From Epiperipatus broadwayi (Eukaryota > Onychophora > Udeonychophora > Euonychophora > Peripatidae): 64,000 bases of DNA. Shown here one piece after another: positions 36,600-48,560 of the stretch. Under the pieces are notes generated by a model. That model saw only the letters and a program-made list of their open reading frames with translations, ran no database searches and was not told the DNA's origin. How positions within the stretch are numbered: position 1 is the stretch's first letter; every line of letters begins with the position of its first letter. The translations under genes were made by a program, and so were the position numbers. The DNA lies in the NCBI GenBank assembly GCA_028023455.1, contig JAQFVV010012394.1, positions 32,332,885-32,396,884 of the forward strand, in the 5' to 3' direction.

Positions 36600-38806
36600 T
36601 GTAATGATCCGGAGAAGGCAACTTATGTAAACTGCACTACAGGGCACCATCTAGGCATTTGAACCTAGAAAAATTTATAAAGTAGGCAGATACGTAAGTC
36701 AAAAAAAAATTTTTTTTTTTTTTGCATCCGGTCGTTAGCCCATGTCACTAGCTCAGTGGAATAGCAGAGATTAAATAATATAATATCTTATCTAATTATA
36801 TTTCAATATTAAAAAAATAAATAAAATAAGCCACTGCCAGTAATTAACATACTAACATTTATTTATGCACATATATATAAGATTTAAAATTATTTTAGTA
36901 TTAGTTTACATTTTAACATTTAACATTATTTTTAACTTTGATTTTTGACTTTAATTTACATTTAGTTACTATTATATTCTAATTTTACATTTTAATTAAG
37001 TTCGCACAGATAAATTTAGGAAAGCTTGTTTATAATGTTGAATATAGATCGGTTACATAGATTTCACGGTCAAAAACATTTCAAAGTAAACATAAACGAT
37101 CACAATACAAAATTATTGATTACTGACAATTGCGGAGGGAAATTTATACGTAACCCAATAGTATTCACCATAAGATACTTGCATTGTCACCAATAACTTA
37201 AAAGACATCCGAATAAATACATTTTAGATACTCACCGTAAGGTATCATTATTTATCGAATGTCTATATATTTTGATCAAATATGAAAACCCAAAACATAC
37301 TTAACCGATAACCAATCCATGCAAGCGTCTATAAACAACTTAAATTTAATGCATTTTTATTTAGGGTCAAGTATGAATAGACCACATAGATTTGCATTTG
37401 AAAATAAAATATTCTATCCCTATTTAACCTTAGGCTAAAATTCGCAGTCAAACTGGCATCAATCCATCTGATACATCGATGTATTCAATGTAATATGGAA
37501 TACGGCAGCACCAAAAAGATTAAGAGAAGATATTGACTCTCATTAGAAAGGAATATTACTTCTATCTAATGAGAAGAACAATAAAAAAAAAACTCCATAG
37601 AAAGGAACTGCACTCTGCATCTTATAATTCCTTCCATAGGCAAAACGGGAGAGTGCGGCTGTATGAAGTGATTCTGCCAGTAGCGAATCTCCGACTACAT
37701 CTACTAACTACATCAATATATCCAATCCATTGGCCCAATCTAACAACGACACAAATAACCTAAGATTATCCTCCTCTAATATAACTTTACAAATCTATAC
37801 AGCCATTTACGCCCGACTTAAGTTTAACATTCATATAATTAATTTAACGAAAAACAAAAAAATCATGATAAAAACTTAAAGAATAAAAAAATAAATAAAT
37901 GGAAATGATTTTACATAAATAAGAAAAAAAAATACATCAAATAACACTATTAATAAAGAATTTAGTTTGGTCAGATAGGATTCTATTGCATTATTTACTA
38001 AAAAGTTTTAAAATTTAGAGTTCTTATTGTTTCAAGTGAATATAAAGTTCTTACGATTTTTAAAACGTCCAACTTTATCTGTTGCTTGCCATGAACGTAA
38101 ATTCCCACGCCATCCTAAAGAGGTTAATATTCTGAAGGCCGATTTATTTATCCATCCGGAGATTTTTGTTTTAACTGGTCCTCAATGTAGAAAAACGATA
38201 GTTCATTTCTCTTTCTTTACTAGCAAAACTGAAGGGATTGAACGTGCATCCTTCAATCTCTTCTCCCGCACCTCCGCACTAACATCTATCTGTCACATCG
38301 TAATAATCATAATAACTCCCTAACTATTTCCAAACTTGTCCTTTTATATTACTTTGAAAGATTGACTTAACATTACGTCATCGATGCGATGATCCTTTTC
38401 GTTGAGGTCCGATTTTCCAATGGATTTATTTCATTTGCTAAAAGTTTCTATTGTTTTCCTATCTGACCGATGTTTTTACATTTAAATGCCCAAGGCTGGT
38501 TTACATTTGACTAATTAAATTTATCATTTCCATTTCTGATTAATTAACCTGTTTTCCAAATCAAAGATATATATTTATCTCTAAATCTTTTTAAGTTTTT
38601 GTTTTTAAAATACCTTTTCTATTTTTAATACAGTTTTATTTTAATAATTTTTTTTTTATCTGTGCGATTTAATATATACGAGTTTAAGATGATATTTAAT
38701 TTCAATTTTTAATTCTTAAAGAAAATTTTTAAACACGAACTTTTTAATTTACTTTCATGTTTAATAAATAAAAAAAACAATGTAACGAACGTCTATGCTC
38801 GTTACA
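36600..38806. mobile_element. Candidate solo LTR or TG...CA element, 2.2 kb
   Basis: Begins TGTAATGATCCGGAG and ends CTCGTTACA, giving the TG...CA ends of an LTR. Both ends sit directly in ATAT runs, so a 4-6 bp AT duplication fits but cannot be proved. The interior differs from its surroundings: moderately higher GC, no foldback structure, short repeats (CTCACCGTAAGGTATC near 37235 resembles CACCATAAGATAC near 37168) and no conserved protein. The last 26 bp (38781-38806) form a small inverted repeat TGTAACGA/TCGTTACA. It shares the TGTAA start and AT-run target with the gypsy element at 56-64 kb but I see no long sequence match to it. Confidence 0.4.
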
Positions 38807-39211
38807 ATATATATATATATATAATTATATTATGATTCGATGTCTGTATTTTTAAAGCAATATACGTAATTATATAACTGAATATTTGTAAATAAATCTT
38901 GTATTTATGGTTTTGACTTCAATTTTAATAGTGTAAAAATATTGCAAATTGAAAAAAATAACAATAAAAGAAAAATAAAGGAGGCTATGCTAATATACAA
39001 ATATAAACACGACTTAATTAAAAGGAAAGCAGCAAGCGTTAAGATCACAGAATTGTGGGGAAGTTAGCATTTCAAAGCTTTAGTTGACACAGATTAGTGG
39101 GATAATTGAAAATGCTCCTAAGTGGATAAATTTTTTTAATTATTTAGTTACTGTATTTACAAATATTCAGTTACATAATTACATATATATATATGAAAAA
39201 CAAAAAACAAG

Positions 39212-39260
<49 letters not shown>

Positions 39261-41694
39261 CACACACACTATTACAGAATATAGAATATAATAATAATGG
39301 GAGCCTGAGTCATTTATTTTATAATTAATATATTTGATACTATATATTAAAAAATTTGTTCATTTAGAAAATTTATATATATATTTACTATATATAAAAA
39401 CTAAATATCAAATGGAAGAATTTTCTGACAATAATTTTACTTGTGCTGTAACTAAACTTAATCTTCTTCATACTGATTACATAAATAATTGAACACTTGT
39501 GAGTTTCAAGTAAACCAAAATGACACCCCATATTTTTGATAAATGTATCTACTGAAGATGTGTTAGTTGTTAAATTAAAACAAATTAATAAATTGATTGT
39601 TAAATTTTAAAAAAGGAATAAATTCTGATAAATTTCATTAAGAAACTTTATTTCAATTTTTTTTTTACTTATAATGAGGGAAGCGATGAGATACTCTTAA
39701 CATTATTGCATTTTGTTTTACTTCAGTATGTTTCTTTTTTGTCAGTAGTTTTTTTGATAAGCTGTCATAATGATAAAAATTTGGGACCTAACTGTCATAG
39801 AATATGATGCAGTGAACTATTTCCAAAAAGTGTGTTAATGGTCTTGATATGATTGCATGCCAACAACGTGAATAAAGTGTAAATATTGTATTTATATTTT
39901 TTTCCATTTTCTGTTAGTAAGTTAATCAAATAAAAAAAATAAAGTGTAAATATTGTAATTAATTTTTCCACAATGATTTCAGTTTTTAAAATAATAGTAG
40001 TAAAAAATAAAATGTAATTATTAAATATAACATTTCCTAGCAGGCATTTTTATTCTAAACATTTTTGAGGGGCTGCTGAAACTATAGATTTATCAAAAAT
40101 ATGGGCTGCCATCTTGGTTTTCTTAAAAACCCATAAATACCAATAACTGTTATATAACAAAATAACAAGTTAATGTTAGCTTTTACATTAAAATCCATGA
40201 TGATGTATGCTTTCAAAACCATGACCATAATAAAATGAAGATTGCAGCTTTATATGCATTAAACTTCAAACTTTAATTTTTCCATCTCTGTGAGTCATTC
40301 ACAAAACTACAATCCATTAAATGCTTTTTATAAGCATTCAAGGTATCTTCATGTACTTATTTAGATCCAATATATTTTTTAAAAAGTTTATTAGTTAAAA
40401 GCTGTCAAATTTAATAACATGCAATTTGTATTTTATTTTATTTGATTACAAGATTTTTACATTTTTATGTTGTTTTTAAAGTGTTAACTTTTTTTGTTTA
40501 TTCTGTCAGTTAAAGAATTGGTATAAAAGTGATTTAATTATGTGATCACTGCAATTGAAAGTTTCACTATTTCCACATTATTTTCTTTTAAAATACAATT
40601 TATATGCTTATACAACAACAATAATACCTTCATAACCAAAGTATAGAAAGAGCCTAGTTTATGAAAAAAGTTGGCTTTTCACAATCTAGGACTTGTTTGA
40701 ATTTCAGGCTATTAAATTGTATAAGGTAAATAACAACATTGCAAATATGTTGATGCACTGGCAGGAGAAGCTATATCAAGTAGTTATAAATCAATAAATA
40801 AACAAGTAAAAGCTGAGTCCTTTCGAGACATGTTGCCTCATATTTATAGCTACAACAATAAATAATGTGGAGTGGTGTGTAGATGGTAATATGCAAATTA
40901 TATGTAAATTGTTTAATTTGTCCAACACTTACAAATATCAAAGCAAGTGTTGCATCTGTTAATGTAGTTATTGTTGCTAATGATGAAATATGCTTCCTTG
41001 ATTTTCTGTTTAGTCATTTTTCTCAATGCAAACTATTCCAGAGTTGAGGGTTCGAATGTGAGACTGGTCTTTTTTGAGTGTTCTAAGAAAATTGAAGAAT
41101 TATCATTGTTCTTCTGTGCATTTTTATATGTGTACCTATGTTGGATGGCTCTATAGTAAATGGCATGGCATTCAGGCTGACGGTGTGAGATGCTGTAAAC
41201 GACCTGGGGGGTTTGAGCGAGGTCCAAATTATCTTTAGAATTGTTTATAAGATGGTTAGTGCTGGAGGGGGGAGGATGCGAAAGCTGATTCTAAATTTTT
41301 TAAATAAAGATTTAATTAATCGATTAAAAATTTAAGGAATATAAGGGAGGATGATGTGTGGCAGGTTCGGATCTCTAGGATTGTTAAATAGTAAATTACT
41401 TTAGCTTTGAATCTTATTTACAATTGATAAAAGCAAAATCCATTAAGAGCTTTGAAATTGTTGAATTCTACCTAATGTCCATTGATTACCAACGCTGTCT
41501 GTAGGATTTAGAAAAAAGGGATGAGATTTTATCTTGAAATTTAGATGGGTTAGTTTTTTAATAGACTTACATCTTTTATTATTTAGAAAAGTAAAGTGGC
41601 ATCATTTTTACTTTCTGGTATTTTAATATCAAAATTGCATCAATTTTGTATTTTATCACTTATGCTGTTTACGATGAAATTTCATTTCTCTGTG
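38807..41694. other. No gene seen; (TA)n at 39212-39270
   Basis: TA/CA microsatellite at 39212-39270 and a short direct repeat (AATAAAGTGTAAATATTG at about 39869 and 39939). Around 41040-41230 two blocks look like box B remnants of tRNA-derived repeats (GGGTTCGAATGTGAGAC and GGGTTTGAGCGAGGTCC), unassigned. Confidence 0.4.
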
Positions 41695-41800
41695 AAGTGT
41701 AATGTAGTGGTAGAATGATACGCATAATATCTAATATCAAATCTTTATCCTGCCACTTCTGTAAATGTCACATGACTCCTAAACAATTAATCTTTTAATA
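41695..41800 (+). mobile_element. SINE-Q copy, diverged
   Basis: GTAATGTAGTGGTAGAATGATAC followed by TATCCTGCCACTTCTG and a CATGACTCCTAAAC segment, matching the order of landmarks in the copies at 45.06 and 45.27 kb. Confidence 0.5.
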
Positions 41801-41961
41801 TTTATATTTACTACATAATTAAGAAAGGAATTAGGGTTTTTGGAAATAAGTATCAAGTGAAGAAAGGCAGTGCTGATTCTGCGGTTTTCTCAAAGATTTA
41901 TCCATTTCTTTACATTTTTCAGTTGAATATAAATACTAATATAAATAAGTGGAAATACATA

Positions 41962-42212
41962 TTCACTGAACGAATTAAGAGATAAAAGTAGACTTGGGTT
42001 GGGCATATTACTAGCAGAGATGGTAATAAATGGGTGGTGTGAAATCTTAATTTGGATTCCCAGAGATTGTAAAAGACCTAGAAAGAGACCCCTTGTGAGA
42101 TGAATTGATGAAATTAGAAAGTGTGCTATGGGCTACAGATTGGAGAAGATGGATTGAACTTGGATAGACCTTCATCCTACCGTGGTTCAATAATGATTAT
42201 AAATTATGATGG
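41962..42212 (+). mobile_element. RTE LINE 3'-end fragment, plus strand
   Basis: Contains the RTE C-terminal region with frame breaks: CTTGGGTTGGGCATATTAC (encoding LGWAxx-like), ATTCCCAGAGATTGTAAAAG (IPRDCKRP) and GAAAGAGACCCC. It ends in a degraded ATGGTGGTG tail. Diverged and inactive. Confidence 0.75.
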
Positions 42213-42548
42213 TGGTGATATATTCAATTTCTCAACAGGTCAGGTGCTATTTGAATATTAAAGTGACAATCTGATCATAATAATTGACTAAGTCAAATTC
42301 TTTTTACATTTCTTCAGTATCAGTCTTTTCATGATTAAATGAGTCATTCTAACCATTATGATAGAGAGCACATGATATAGTTTTATTTGGTGGAATTTTA
42401 AATTTGTTTTAAATATTCTTATGAATTTAAATTCAATTCTATCAATTAAAGTGCACCAAGGGTATAAAAATTTAAAATTCATCTACACAGAAATACAGTT
42501 TAACATTTTGCATATTTACTTTAAAACACATATGATTGCTGATTACAT

Positions 42549-42905
42549 TATCATCATCATCATTTTCAGCTATTATCTATCCATTACAGAATATAAGACT
42601 CTCCAATTTTAAACTATTTTATTTAATCTCTGCCTTTTTTTCTGCATATGAAGCTAATAAATATTCTTATTTTATCTATTCATCTTACATGTGGTCTTTT
42701 TCTAGATCTTTTAAAATCTTTTGGGATCCTATTTAAGATTTTAATTATTCATCAATTATCATCTCTTATATCAATATATCCAGTTCAGTTTCACTTCAAT
42801 CTCTTAATTTTTTCAGTGATGTAAGTAATATCTCTTTGTTCTCTTACCCATGAGGCCTGAAGTCTCTGTATCACTTTTCTGTAAAGTGCTCAAATCTCAG
42901 ATACA
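42549..42905 (-). mobile_element. RTE LINE 3'-end fragment
   Basis: A (CAT)n tail at 42549-42563, then degraded RTE 3' landmarks (CATCTTACATGTGGTC, CTAGATCTTTTAAAATC, GAAGTCTCTGTATCAC) reaching the part that encodes the RSIQRLQT region. One of the longest short copies, with many substitutions. Confidence 0.75.
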
Positions 42906-42964
42906 TAAATAAGAACTGAAAACATTTATGTCTAAAATTTACATGTAAAATGTAAGCAGTAATT

Positions 42965-43245
42965 ATTTAAATATAAAGTTTTGAAATGTTTGTAATCTCA
43001 TATATTGTTTGTATTTTTATACTTCATAAAAATATAAAAATTGTTGGCAAGAACATAAGGCCATACAATATGTTTTTCAATTTGCTAAAACTGTTCCAGC
43101 ATGAAATAGATATATTGGAGATTATTTATCTTTTTCATATGTGTGTAGTCATGTGTATCAGTTGTATGAAGTAGAGTGAATAGCTGAGGAGAGCTTGAAA
43201 ACCTGTGTTCAAATACTTTATAATTACATTTAAATTTTAAGTATA
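42965..43245 (-). repeat. Dispersed repeat D, reverse copy
   Basis: Blocks CCAGCATGAAATA, GATTATTTATCTTTTTCATATG and AGTCATGTGTATCA match the copy at 1-280 in the same orientation and the 10.7-11.6 kb pair in reverse. Confidence 0.6.
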
Positions 43246-43385
43246 TCAATTATGCTTGTATTTCAAATATTATAGATGTAATGTTGTTATGTTTGCTATT
43301 GCAAATTTACATCTTCTTGGATTGTATGTGCAAAATGAATTAATGGTAACAAACTCCTAAAAAAGGGATCTTATAGAAGTTGTAC

Positions 43386-43680
43386 ATGGTGTTAATAGAA
43401 AAAGCAGAACTTATTTACACTATAAAGATCTCATAGATATTATAGAAATATACAATGATGAATGTTTCATTGCAAGTTGTGGTAGAGAGTAGACTACATT
43501 AGGCAGCTCCAAATAGACATGGTCTTAATGTTTCATAATAAAACATCTGCCACAGGAGTTAAAAGTTCATTAAATGTCAAATAAAGAATAATGGATCAAC
43601 ATGTTATTTATGTGAATGTATTTGTGGTCCATATGGTGATTTATACAGCCATTAAAAAAACTCATCTCAAGAGTATTCCA
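43386..43680 (+). pseudogene. LINE C-terminal remnant with C2H2-like finger
   Basis: Reads HYKDLIDIIEIYNDEC (from about 43420), then after stops NNGSTCYLCECICGPYGDLYSH (given here as NNGSTCYLC and CGPYGDLYSH). A YKD block followed by a C-x2-C...G-x-Y/I-G-L-x-S-H finger is the C-terminal end of the same kind of LINE whose preceding part appears at 2490-2665. At least five stops; non-functional. Confidence 0.4.
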
Positions 43681-43789
43681 ATTATGATTATTTTTTCATG
43701 GAATTGAAATAGCATTTATGAATGATTGTTACTTCTGATTATAATGATAATATATACAAATTTATAATTATTGTGGAGGCTAAAAAATG

Positions 43790-43895
43790 ATAATGGCTTT
43801 AATATTTGGGAGTTTATAAGATGTTTAAGCATAGAATTGACCCTGTAACTGCCCAATCCCTAGTTAGATGATTTTTCAACTACATCAAACTTTTT
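43790..43895 (-). mobile_element. SINE-Q copy
   Basis: The minus strand reads AAGTTTGATGTAGTTGAAAAATC (box A zone) and later ACATCTTATAAACTCCC, matching 15100-15222. Confidence 0.55.
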
Positions 43896-44295
43896 GAAAC
43901 TAAGAATATCATTATATATTTTTTTTGCTTAAAGGTGATAGTTCTTATAAATACAAAAATAATATTTTAAAAAGTGTCAGTTAGTATTATTAAAATGTAT
44001 AGAACATTTGACTTGAAAATCAGTAGATAAAAACTAAAACAGTGACTTAGAATGAGAAAGTTAAACATTAAAAACAAAACTTGAGAAAAAGATTTTAGAA
44101 TTTAGGAAATCATTTGTCTTATTACAAATCGCAACAAAGATTTTAAAGTCACTAATGCAGAAAGTGGTCATTCTGATTTTAGATGTGGATAGAAGATTCT
44201 TTTCTGAACTGTTAAAGATTTTATGTTAAAATTATGTTGACATCTTTACTTTTTTATTATTATAAATTACCTGTTTTGTTTAGAATATAGGTAGA
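43896..44295. other. No gene seen
   Basis: AT-rich; no recognisable feature. Confidence 0.45.
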
Positions 44296-44637
44296 TGGAT
44301 CACTAATGAGTTTTAGATCATTTATTTGGAATAAAAGTTTTTTAATGTTGATTTAAGTTTCTGAACTTTTTTGCATTGTTGGGTGTGATGGTAAAGAGGC
44401 TGAACTTCTTACGAACTCCATTTTTTAAAAAAACAACAACATTTAAACACGATATAGTGGTTGAATTGTCTTTGTTTTAATGGAGTTTATAAGAAATACC
44501 AAAAATAAAAACATTGGCATGCTTTGATATCCACAGCCTCTCTGCCATCCAACAATGCAGGAACAAGTCCAGAAACTTAAAATCAACATTAAGAAACATC
44601 ATTCCAAATAAATGATCCAAAACTCATTAGTGATCCA
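44296..44637. mobile_element. Foldback element with about 105-bp arms
   Basis: Left arm 44296-44402 (TGGATCACTAATGAGTTTTAGATCA... to AAAGAGGCTG) and right arm 44534-44637 are imperfect reverse complements. An inner pair (ATTTTTT.AAAA region; CTCCATT/AATGGAG) extends the fold. No clear target duplication and no coding capacity, so a MITE of unknown superfamily. Confidence 0.7.
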
Positions 44638-45054
44638 ATAGATATTCTTCATTCAATGTACAGTCATTACTTATTGTATTGTAAACAAGCATGTATTTAT
44701 TTTGCCTAGGAGTTAAGATCTTGCTAATTTATCACCAAAACTTTATAAGAAATTAGATAATGCTACAACCTACTTTGAATTCTCAATTTGCTTCATCTAA
44801 TTATCAAAATTTTTATATAAAACAAGATATTTTTTAAATGATGAAAGCATTATGAAGATTAAATTATGCAAATAACATTTTTTATTGCCATATCATTCAG
44901 ACTGGGTTTCATTTAGAATTTAAAATATTTCAAAATGGTGCCAAGAATGTATTGAATCGGCAAGAGATTGTATTAAAAGGTTCTGTATAAAAATGTTCAA
45001 TTTTTTATTTTGAAAAATCTATTTTATTTATTTAACCAATTCTACGTATATCCT
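44638..45054. other. No gene seen
   Basis: AT-rich; no recognisable feature. Confidence 0.45.
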
Positions 45055-45170
45055 TTATGGTTTGGTATAATATTAGAGTGGCAGACGCTGGACTTTAGAG
45101 TCCAAAGGTAGCGGTCTAGCTTTGTTACTTCCGGCGCTATAACTTTTTACGAACTCCTAAATGTAAAGCC
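45055..45170 (+). mobile_element. SINE-Q copy (tRNA-derived), best preserved
   Basis: TTTGGTATAATATTAGAGTGG (box A zone), then an anticodon-like arm TGGAC-TTTAGA-GTCCA, then GTTACTTCCGGCGCTATAAC and ACGAACTCCTAAATG. The arm resembles tRNA-Gln (GGACTTTGAATCC). Local GC is clearly higher than the flanks. Confidence 0.7.
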
Positions 45171-45269
45171 AGTCGATTATACATATATATACTGAGCCCA
45201 ACATATTATTTTAATTACATTATTAGTTTTGACTTTTTTTTTTTAACATTTTAAAAGCACATGTTCTGT

Positions 45270-45375
45270 TACAGTTTGATATATTGGTAGAGTGGTAAAT
45301 TGGACTATAATGATCACATCGGGGTCCAGTTGCCACTTCCGTCAGTCTAACTTTTTTACGAATTCCCGAGAATAT
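45270..45375 (+). mobile_element. SINE-Q copy
   Basis: GTTTGATATATTGGTAGAGTGG (box A zone), GGGGTCCAGTTGCCACTTCCG (box B zone) and ACGAATTCCCGAGAATAT, aligned with the copy 210 bp upstream in the same orientation. Confidence 0.7.
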
Positions 45376-46171
45376 AATCAATCAGTTATAATTATATCGC
45401 TGATATCATCCGAAAATGTCACTTATTTTAATGTTTCCAACATTTTTCATTAACTTATTTTAATTAATCTTTCGTAAGAGATTTAATTTTAATATTTTCA
45501 ATTAATATTATATGTTGCGAATAAATAAATTTTTTGTTTCATTAATTTTCCGTAAACTTTTGACAGATATATAGCTAGAGTTTATAGAAGATTATTTGAA
45601 TCTTTTAATTTAACAAATTCAATAGTTTAAGCATAAATGACACATTACTTAAATTTCACATAGTTTTAATGATTTCAAATTTATAATGACTTATTTTTAG
45701 TAAAATCTTGAGCAGTTAACACTTTCATTCTTAAAGATTTGTCGTAGATATATTAACAACTAACGGCTTTAAAAATTTGTTGGCAGAAAATCAATTTTTC
45801 TTTCAGAGCTAAAAATAAAATTAAAAAAAGTTTTCTAACAAAAATCAATCCTAAATTCATACTAAGGCGTTTATAAGGATTTTTTTTTAAAAAAAAAAAA
45901 AAAAAAAACTAATCATTTTGACTTTATATTTTGAGGCTCTACTAATTTTCATTTTGCTATAAAGTATAATTATTTGAGGACAAGCAATAGCAGATGTCCC
46001 TTGATAACGACGAAGTACTAATATATATACTAACTGTATTACTTAGTTACGTCGTTCTGCGGTGTGATGAAAAACTTAACATAGATAAATACATAAAATT
46101 CATTTTAAGATTTAAAAAACAAACTTTGTATTAGCGAGCTATTTTCTAAGGTTTAAAGTTTTATATCTGGA
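45376..46171. other. No gene seen; A-run at 45889-45908
   Basis: AT-rich with a T9 then A20 run at 45880-45908. No recognisable feature otherwise. Confidence 0.45.
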
Positions 46172-46242
46172 GTCAAGCATTGGTGGTTGAGAGGTCAGCG
46201 ACGGCTGCTTTATAAGCAGTTGTCCCGTCTGATGCTATGACA
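46172..46242 (+). mobile_element. SINE-V copy with internal deletion
   Basis: TCAAGCATTGGTGGTTGAGAGG and CTGCTTTATAAGCAG match other SINE-V heads. Box B and its surroundings are missing, with GTTGTCCC joined directly to GTCTGATGCTATGAC. Confidence 0.7.
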
Positions 46243-46329
46243 ATCTCTAGTTTAAAAAATGGTTAGTGGTAATCATTAATGTATTTATTTAGAGTGGATT
46301 GTATTAAAGTAATGGGTAGAGTAGATTAG

Positions 46330-46700
46330 ACACTTGGAAATCCAGATTTAACAATTTACTATTGATAAATACAACCGTATGATAAAGACATATTTGAGAG
46401 ATTGTGACTTGGCCAACTGATGAGTGCTGGTTCAACACAAAATGCATCATAATTAGCTTTTACCTCTTGAGATACTTTTATGCATATGTTTATAGAATGT
46501 ATAACAGAATTGAGATTATTAAGTACATATCTATAAAAGATATTACACATGAGATTGAATTACTCTACATGCGTGTGTTTGCCAAAACAGATATATTAAT
46601 CTTTAACTAAGATTTAAAGTTTATGACTAAGCTAGGGATAATCTCTAGTTTAATAAATGATTAGTGATAATTGTTAACGTATTTATCTAGAATATATCCT
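46330..46700 (-). repeat. Repeat D fragment and unassigned AT-rich sequence
   Basis: Only 46395-46450 (CCAACTGATGAGTGCTGGTTCA) clearly matches repeat D. Two copies of an ATCTCTAGTTTAA..ATGGTTAGTG..AAT block (46243 and 46640) show a further local duplication of about 400 bp. Confidence 0.4.
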
Positions 46701-46770
46701 TTCAAAGTTTGTGGATGGATTAAGTTTGGCATTTGTAAATCAAAATATAACAATTGAAATACTTACAATT

Positions 46771-47029
46771 TTTTTACTTAAACAAAGCAAAACTCTCCAT
46801 ACAGTAGTGCCACCCTGTGCCAACCAGAGTAATCAATGGATGCCAGAAGGCTTGCACAAAATCCCTATCTAGTACCTACACATCCAATATTCCCAGACTA
46901 GTTTCTCCATTGATTACTCTGATTGGCACAGGGTGGAACTACTGTATGGAGAGTTTTGCCTTGTTTAATAACAATTATGTGCTAGTGTAAGAGATGGTGA
47001 TCATGTGATGTTTAGTGGTTTAATTTCTT
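46771..47029 (-). mobile_element. HP1 element with leader, A-rich end and 11-bp target duplication
   Basis: Inverted arms 46786-46840 and 46906-46962 share the outer sequence of the copy at 26.96 kb. On the right is the leader in reverse (AAACCACTAAACATCACATG when read on the minus strand). On the left, minus-strand reading ends AAGTAAAAAA. TACTTACAATT stands outside both ends (46760-46770 and 47030-47040). A defined leader, an A-rich end and an 11-bp duplication suggest retroposition. Confidence 0.75.
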
Positions 47030-47189
47030 TACTTACAATTATTAGTAGTTATCTTAAAAATAAACCATAGTTTAAACCAATTTATAGTATATATGTTTCA
47101 GCATTATTTTTAACTATTAACAGTTTACTGTGTGACTAAGCTGTTTATAAGTTTTGTTCACTTTTTGCAATCTATACCTTTTTTTTCCC

Positions 47190-47330
47190 GTATCACTCCA
47201 GTAAACTTTCTTATTTCATTGTTTCATGTCACATGATCTTTTGGAATAAAATTTAATATTTCAATCGTACATATATCTTTTCTAGTGATATGTACAATTC
47301 AACTCCATTTCAACTTCTTAATTTGTGATT
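47190..47330 (-). mobile_element. RTE LINE fragment, strongly diverged
   Basis: Contains CTTATTTCATTG..CATGTCACATGATCTTTTGGAAT and AGTGATATGTACAATTCAACTCCATTTCAA, recognisable as the RTE C-terminal region, with the very 3' end missing. Confidence 0.6.
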
Positions 47331-47483
47331 GATATTAATGATATGAATATGTTTAATCATTCATATATTTTAATTTTGATCTTTTCTTGTTACTTCTAAC
47401 AGATGAAAAGATATTATCTATTATTAAACTTTCAAATCTTTAAGATGATACATATATTTCAGTAGTAGTAAAAGCTGTTAAAA

Positions 47484-47588
47484 TTGATGGTGGTCAAGAG
47501 GTCAGCACAGCTGCCTTACAAGCAGTTGTCCCGAGTTAGCGAGTGCGCTTCCCGGTCGATGCTATGACACACGACAAAAAAAAATTAA
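47484..47588 (+). mobile_element. SINE-V copy with A-tail
   Basis: GATGGTGGTCAAGAGGTCAGC, CTGCCTTACAAGCAG, box B-like GAGTGCGCTTCCCGG, then GATGCTATGACACACGAC and A9. Full-length relative to the other copies. Confidence 0.75.
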
Positions 47589-47949
47589 TTGATTAATCTG
47601 GGAACTAAGATCTCAACTAATAATAAATTTCAGCCTTTTCAGATATCAATGTTCATTTATTTACCATATATACTGTTGGAGTTCAGACAAAATTGGGAAT
47701 ACTCCTTTTATCAGACTGAACAAATGGGCAGTCATAAATGAAAAGTAAAATTGTAGTTGCAAGATTTTAAAATAATTTGATGAGTTAACTTACAAATACT
47801 TTTGAGTATGTATTTGAATAAGAATGATCTGTGATGTGATTATAATTCTAAATGTTACATATTTAAATGAAGTAAAAGTTATTTATGTGCTATTGAAATT
47901 AGTAAAATAATGAGTGGTAGGTAATATTTCCATGTAAATACTAAAGAAA
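47589..47949. other. No gene seen
   Basis: AT-rich; no recognisable feature. Confidence 0.45.
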
Positions 47950-48560
47950 TATGTTAGCAGTTGTCTTGCTAAGTAACTATTAATTACTAATGACAGTGTT
48001 TAAAGTAAACCATTTGTTGTGGTAGTCCACAACAGCTATTTTGTCTTGGGTTTTCTTGGAAACAAAAAAGTTGTTCATTTTATCCCAAGGTGTTATGTGG
48101 ATTGAGCCCCAAACATATTTTCATAATTTTGAGACATTAGAAGAGTTTTCATCTTCTCTTTGTATACTATAAATGTTATTTTATCTACTCCAGTGTTAAA
48201 TTAGTTATTTTTATGGATTAATTATGATGTAAAAGGAATATATATTGGAATATTTCTATATAAAAAGTGAGAGATGTTTAGTAGTGATGTTGATAAGTAA
48301 CTATCAATTATTTTGGACATACTGTGAGCTAAATTATTTGCTATAGTAGCCCCCAATACTTATTTTCTATATTTGGATTGCTCAGAAACAAAAGCAGGTT
48401 TATCTTTTAATTTTAGCCCAAAGTATTCTAACACATATTTTTATAAATACAATGTCTTATCACAAGGTCATATTTATTTTATATCCTGTAAAGATTATTT
48501 CAACACACTCAGAAAATAATTTAGCACATATAAATACTTTTTTATATAATATTAATTCAT
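47950..48560 (+). repeat. Diverged tandem duplication, unit about 310 bp
   Basis: Copy 1 (47950-48230) and copy 2 (48270-48560) share ordered blocks: GCTAAGTAACTAT.AATTA / GATAAGTAACTATCAATTA, GTGGTAGTCC / TATAGTAGCCC, CTATTTTGTCTTGGGTTTTCTTGGAAACAAA / CTTATTTTCTATATTTGGATTGCTCAGAAACAAA (read in parts) and ACATATTTT.ATAA. Old by divergence, and non-coding. Confidence 0.6.

Noticed and set aside
38027-38323. 98-codon plus-strand frame inside the candidate solo LTR
   Set aside because: No recognisable domain, and position inside a non-coding LTR-like element. Retained only as a possible chance frame.
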